Assembly (NCBI GenBank): GCA_034111875.1
Contig: JAWUWK010000024.1
Location: forward strand, 1-35,383
Length of the DNA stretch: 35,383 nucleotides
Source of the DNA: Rs1 sp034111875
GTDB taxonomy: Bacteria > Pseudomonadota > Gammaproteobacteria > Pseudomonadales > Balneatricaceae
Direction: 5' to 3'
Part shown: positions 33,328 to 35,383 of the stretch, in pieces
Layout: each line of letters begins with the position of its first letter
How positions within the stretch are numbered: the first letter of the stretch is position 1
The notes under the pieces: model-generated
What the model was told of the DNA's origin: nothing
Databases searched by the model: none
The model's input: the letters and a program-made list of their open reading frames with translations, nothing else
Program-made: the position numbers and the translations under genes

Positions 33328-34646
33328 GATGGTGTAAATTATTGTGTGTAACTGCTCTTTTAGTTATTTAAACATGAGGTGTAAGCTCTTCCTCAAACTC
33401 GATCATAAATCTATTTAGCGCAAGCTTGCAGTCCCTAATTGGCATAGTCCATTTTTTTGCTGCGGATTCTACTGCTAAATAAACAACTTTTAAAGCAGCA
33501 TCATCACTTGGAAATACTGTGCGTGTCTTTACATATTTACGGATCACACTATTGAGCGATTCGATAGCATCGGTCGTATCAATGACCTTACGTATATCTC
33601 TTGGGTATCAAAATATAGTCATCAAATTATGCCAATTTCAAAACCATGATTTACCGATCTGAGGATACTTTTTAGGCCATTTCTCTGCGAACCGCTGCAG
33701 TTCTAATTTGACCTCATCCTCAGTCGCTGACTGATAAATCAGCTTCAGATCCCTCGTCAATTCTTTGTAGTCTTTCCAAGGAATAAATTTTAACGAATGA
33801 CCCGCCAAGTGGATGATACAGAGCTGTATCTTAGCTTTAGGATAAGTAGCGCTGACAGCTTCAGGAAAGCCTTTTAGGCCATCTACACAAGTGCTAAGCA
33901 AATTTTATACACCACGGTTGTGCCGTTCGGTTAACACAGAAAGCCAGAATTTCGCCCTTTCATTCTCAGAAATTCACATGCCTAGAAGTTCTTTTTGGTC
34001 TTCTACATTGATGCCTAAAACAAGGTAAATAGATTTATTTATATCCTGCTTATCTTGGCGTATCTTTAGCACAATACAATCCATGTAAACGATAGGATAT
34101 ACGGAGTCGAGGCGCCTGTTTTGCCACTCTATGACTTTCTCAATAAGGGAGTTGGATACTAAGCCCGCGGAAATATCAGCGCCATACATATCCTGAAATG
34201 CGTCGACGCTGGCTCTTGTGCGCATTCCTTTAGCATAAAGGCAGAGTATTTGATCATCCATACCGGTGATGCGAGTCTGACCTTTCTTAACCATCAGTGG
34301 TTCAAAAGTACCGTTGCGATCTCGGGGAGTCTCTAATTCAATTTAGCCATGATTGCCTTTGAGAATTTTTGAGGTCTTTCCATTGCGACTATTGCCGCTG
34401 TGATGACCTTCAGAGGCGTTTTTAATGTAACCAAGGTGATGATTTATCTCTTCTTTTAAGGCTGCTTCTAAGGTCAATTTGGTGAGAAAGGCGCTTAACT
34501 GGCTAAGGTCTTCTGGTGTTTTCAGATTATTGGCTAATTCTTTAGCCATAGCTTGAAGTTTTTTGTGATCCATGTGATTACTCATAATTATACCTTTTGA
34601 ATAGGTTATAGATTATGAGCAGTTACACAATTATTTTTACATCCTC
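33328..34646 (-). mobile_element. IS256-family insertion sequence (inactive)
   Basis: A single transposase pseudogene is bounded by imperfect inverted ends: GATGGTGTAAATT...TGTAACTGCTC at 33328-33358 and its inverted partner ending at 34646 (GAGGATGTAAAAA...TGTAACTGCTC on the minus strand), matching at about 23 of 32 positions. The length is about 1.3 kb, normal for the family. No 8-9 base target duplication is seen (AGTGACTT on the left, CCAATGCA on the right). Confidence 0.8.
33368..34585 (-). pseudogene. IS256-family (Mutator-type) transposase, broken by nonsense codons
   Basis: The full 405-codon frame from ATG 34585 to the final TAA at 33368-33370 is recognisable in one reading frame. 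The family blocks are present in order: LEAALKEEINHHLGY, TPRDRNGTFEP, YMDCIVLKIRQD, ELLGM, RAKFWLSVLTE, STCVDGLKGFPEAV, DTTDAIESLNSVIRK, FPSDDAALKVVYLA and KKWTMPIRD. The DDE residues (MDC, VDG, AIE) are kept. Five in-frame stops interrupt it: TAA at 34343-34345, TGA at 33974-33976, TAA at 33905-33907, TGA at 33638-33640 and TGA at 33608-33610. The TGA codons at 33974 and the TAA at 33905 replace Trp and probably Gln of the family. No indel was detected. Confidence 0.9.
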
Positions 34647-35151
34647 CCAATGCAAGCGGCTTCTTGCTGTTTATCTGCCAATCTATGCGCCGCCGCTAAG
34701 GGAATGAAGCCTAATATTTTGTCTGCATAGTGAATGTCCAACGCGAAATCGCACAGTGGGATGAGATAGCGCTGAAAATATTCGGCGATGCGCTCTGTCA
34801 CTGTGCCTGTTGGGGGAATGCGCGGTTAATGTTACCCTTATCGCTAGGAGTACTACGACTAACATTAATGACGGCAGCATAATTATGGCTTGTATGATAA
34901 TAACCCGGCCTTTAATCTCGGATGGATTTAAGTTGATAGCGATTTTATGTAGACCCAAGATGTCCTCGTATTCGTCTCCGTGATTTCCGCCGGTAAGCAA
35001 CGCGATCGACCCTCGCCATTGTTAATAACACAGGCAGGGATCATAATACATCCCCATTTGCTGCCATCACTTGAGTAAGTAGTTTTAGAAGCCCTTGTTG
35101 TTTACCATCCTGATTAAAGTCTATAGCGTTGTTCATGGTGGTCGCTTGCAT
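34647..35151 (-). pseudogene. AstE/AspA-family deacylase remnant (succinylglutamate desuccinylase / aspartoacylase-like)
   Basis: Fragments of one zinc-dependent deacylase can be read in order on the minus strand, in shifting frames: MNNAIDFNQDGKQQG, then SDGSKWGCIMIPACVINN, then IALLTGGNHGDEYED with IKGRVIII, then YAAVIN and SDKGNINRAFP, then GTVTERIAEYFQRYLIPL, CDFALDIH and LAAAHRLADK. These match the family motifs GGNHGDEYE (zinc His and Glu), GNLNRAFPG and the third zinc ligand His in DIH. At least four frameshifts separate them. The C-terminal half is missing, because the remnant stops at the IS end at 34646. The closest recalled relatives are DoeB-like deacetylases, but the substrate is unknown. 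Confidence 0.8.
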
Positions 35152-35203
35152 CGGCAAAGTTACCTCTTTATATAAAACTGGCGCTTGTTGTCGTTTTGCC
35201 AGA

Positions 35204-35383
35204 GTGAGTAATGACAATACCCAGTTGTCCCTAGATCTCGATCATTGTGCCCACTAATGACAATGCTATCTTTTTATGAATAGCGGGCGTTTGTTGTCAC
35301 TAGAGTAGACACAATGTATCAACCCCAGTGTGAGTAATGACAATACCCAGTTGTCCCTAGATCTCTATCATTGTGCCTACTAA
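35204..35383 (+). repeat. Direct repeat array running off the window edge
   Basis: Bases 35204-35257 recur at 35330-35383 with two differences in 54, an offset of 126 bases. Both begin GTGAGTAATGACAATACCC and carry CCCTAGATCTC. TAATGACAAT occurs a third time at 35256-35265. A short upstream block, GGCG(C/T)TTGTTGTC, also recurs (35180 and 35286) but 106 bases apart, so the units differ in length. The second copy is cut by the window end. Confidence 0.9.

Noticed and set aside
33974..33976. Recoding of UGA as Trp in the transposase
   Set aside because: The frame also has two TAA stops and TGA at positions not conserved as Trp, and core genes such as lysS and carB use normal TGG; simple decay explains it.
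35204..35383. CRISPR or integron attC interpretation of the end repeats
   Set aside because: Units are too long and unevenly spaced for CRISPR, no cas genes or integrase are seen, and the attC core sites are absent.

Overview
The window looks like chromosomal DNA of a marine-type gammaproteobacterium of moderate G+C. The gene order carA-carB-greA / yhbY / rlmE-ftsH-folP-glmM-tpiA-secG-tRNA-Leu(GAG)-tRNA-fMet-rimP-nusA-infB-rbfA-truB-rpsO-pnp is the conserved order known from Pseudomonas and relatives, and the proteins align well by eye with E. coli and Pseudomonas counterparts. TRAP (TAXI) transporters and a Cds1-like enzyme fit a marine heterotroph. The genus cannot be told from the sequence alone.

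Layout. Bases 1-230 hold the end of an unrecognised gene. Bases 440-3027 hold prfB-lysS (release factor 2 and lysyl-tRNA synthetase). Bases 3280-8466 hold carA, carB and greA, where dnaK-dnaJ-dapB would often precede carA. Bases 8522-15385 hold yhbY (reverse strand) and then rlmE, ftsH, folP, glmM, tpiA and secG. Bases 15405-15689 hold two tRNAs. Bases 15999-25211 hold the translation/RNA block rimP-nusA-infB-rbfA-truB-rpsO-pnp. From 25.5 kb on the content is accessory: a TAXI binding protein with a fused TRAP permease, a beta-carbonic anhydrase, a Cds1-like PLP enzyme and a CPA2 (Kef-type) antiporter. The last 2.2 kb is decayed DNA: an IS256-family element with a dead transposase, a deacylase pseudogene that ends at the IS, and a repeat array running off the edge.

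How the genes work together. The core genes supply translation initiation, termination and ribosome maturation (prfB, lysS, tRNA-fMet, rimP, infB, rbfA, truB, rpsO, rlmE, yhbY), transcription elongation control (nusA, greA), RNA turnover (pnp), membrane proteolysis and export (ftsH, secG), and precursors for nucleotides, folate, cell wall and triose metabolism (carAB, folP, glmM, tpiA). Many intergenic gaps carry strong RNA structures.

No convincing new multi-gene system was found. The most unusual signals are non-coding: a dispersed ~52-bp intergenic repeat in three diverged copies, a decayed tandem copy of the 3' end of rbfA lying before truB, a long hairpin in the pnp leader, a promoter-terminator pair between lysS and carA that could make a small RNA, a prfB gene without the programmed frameshift, and an IS transposase with five nonsense codons but no frameshift.
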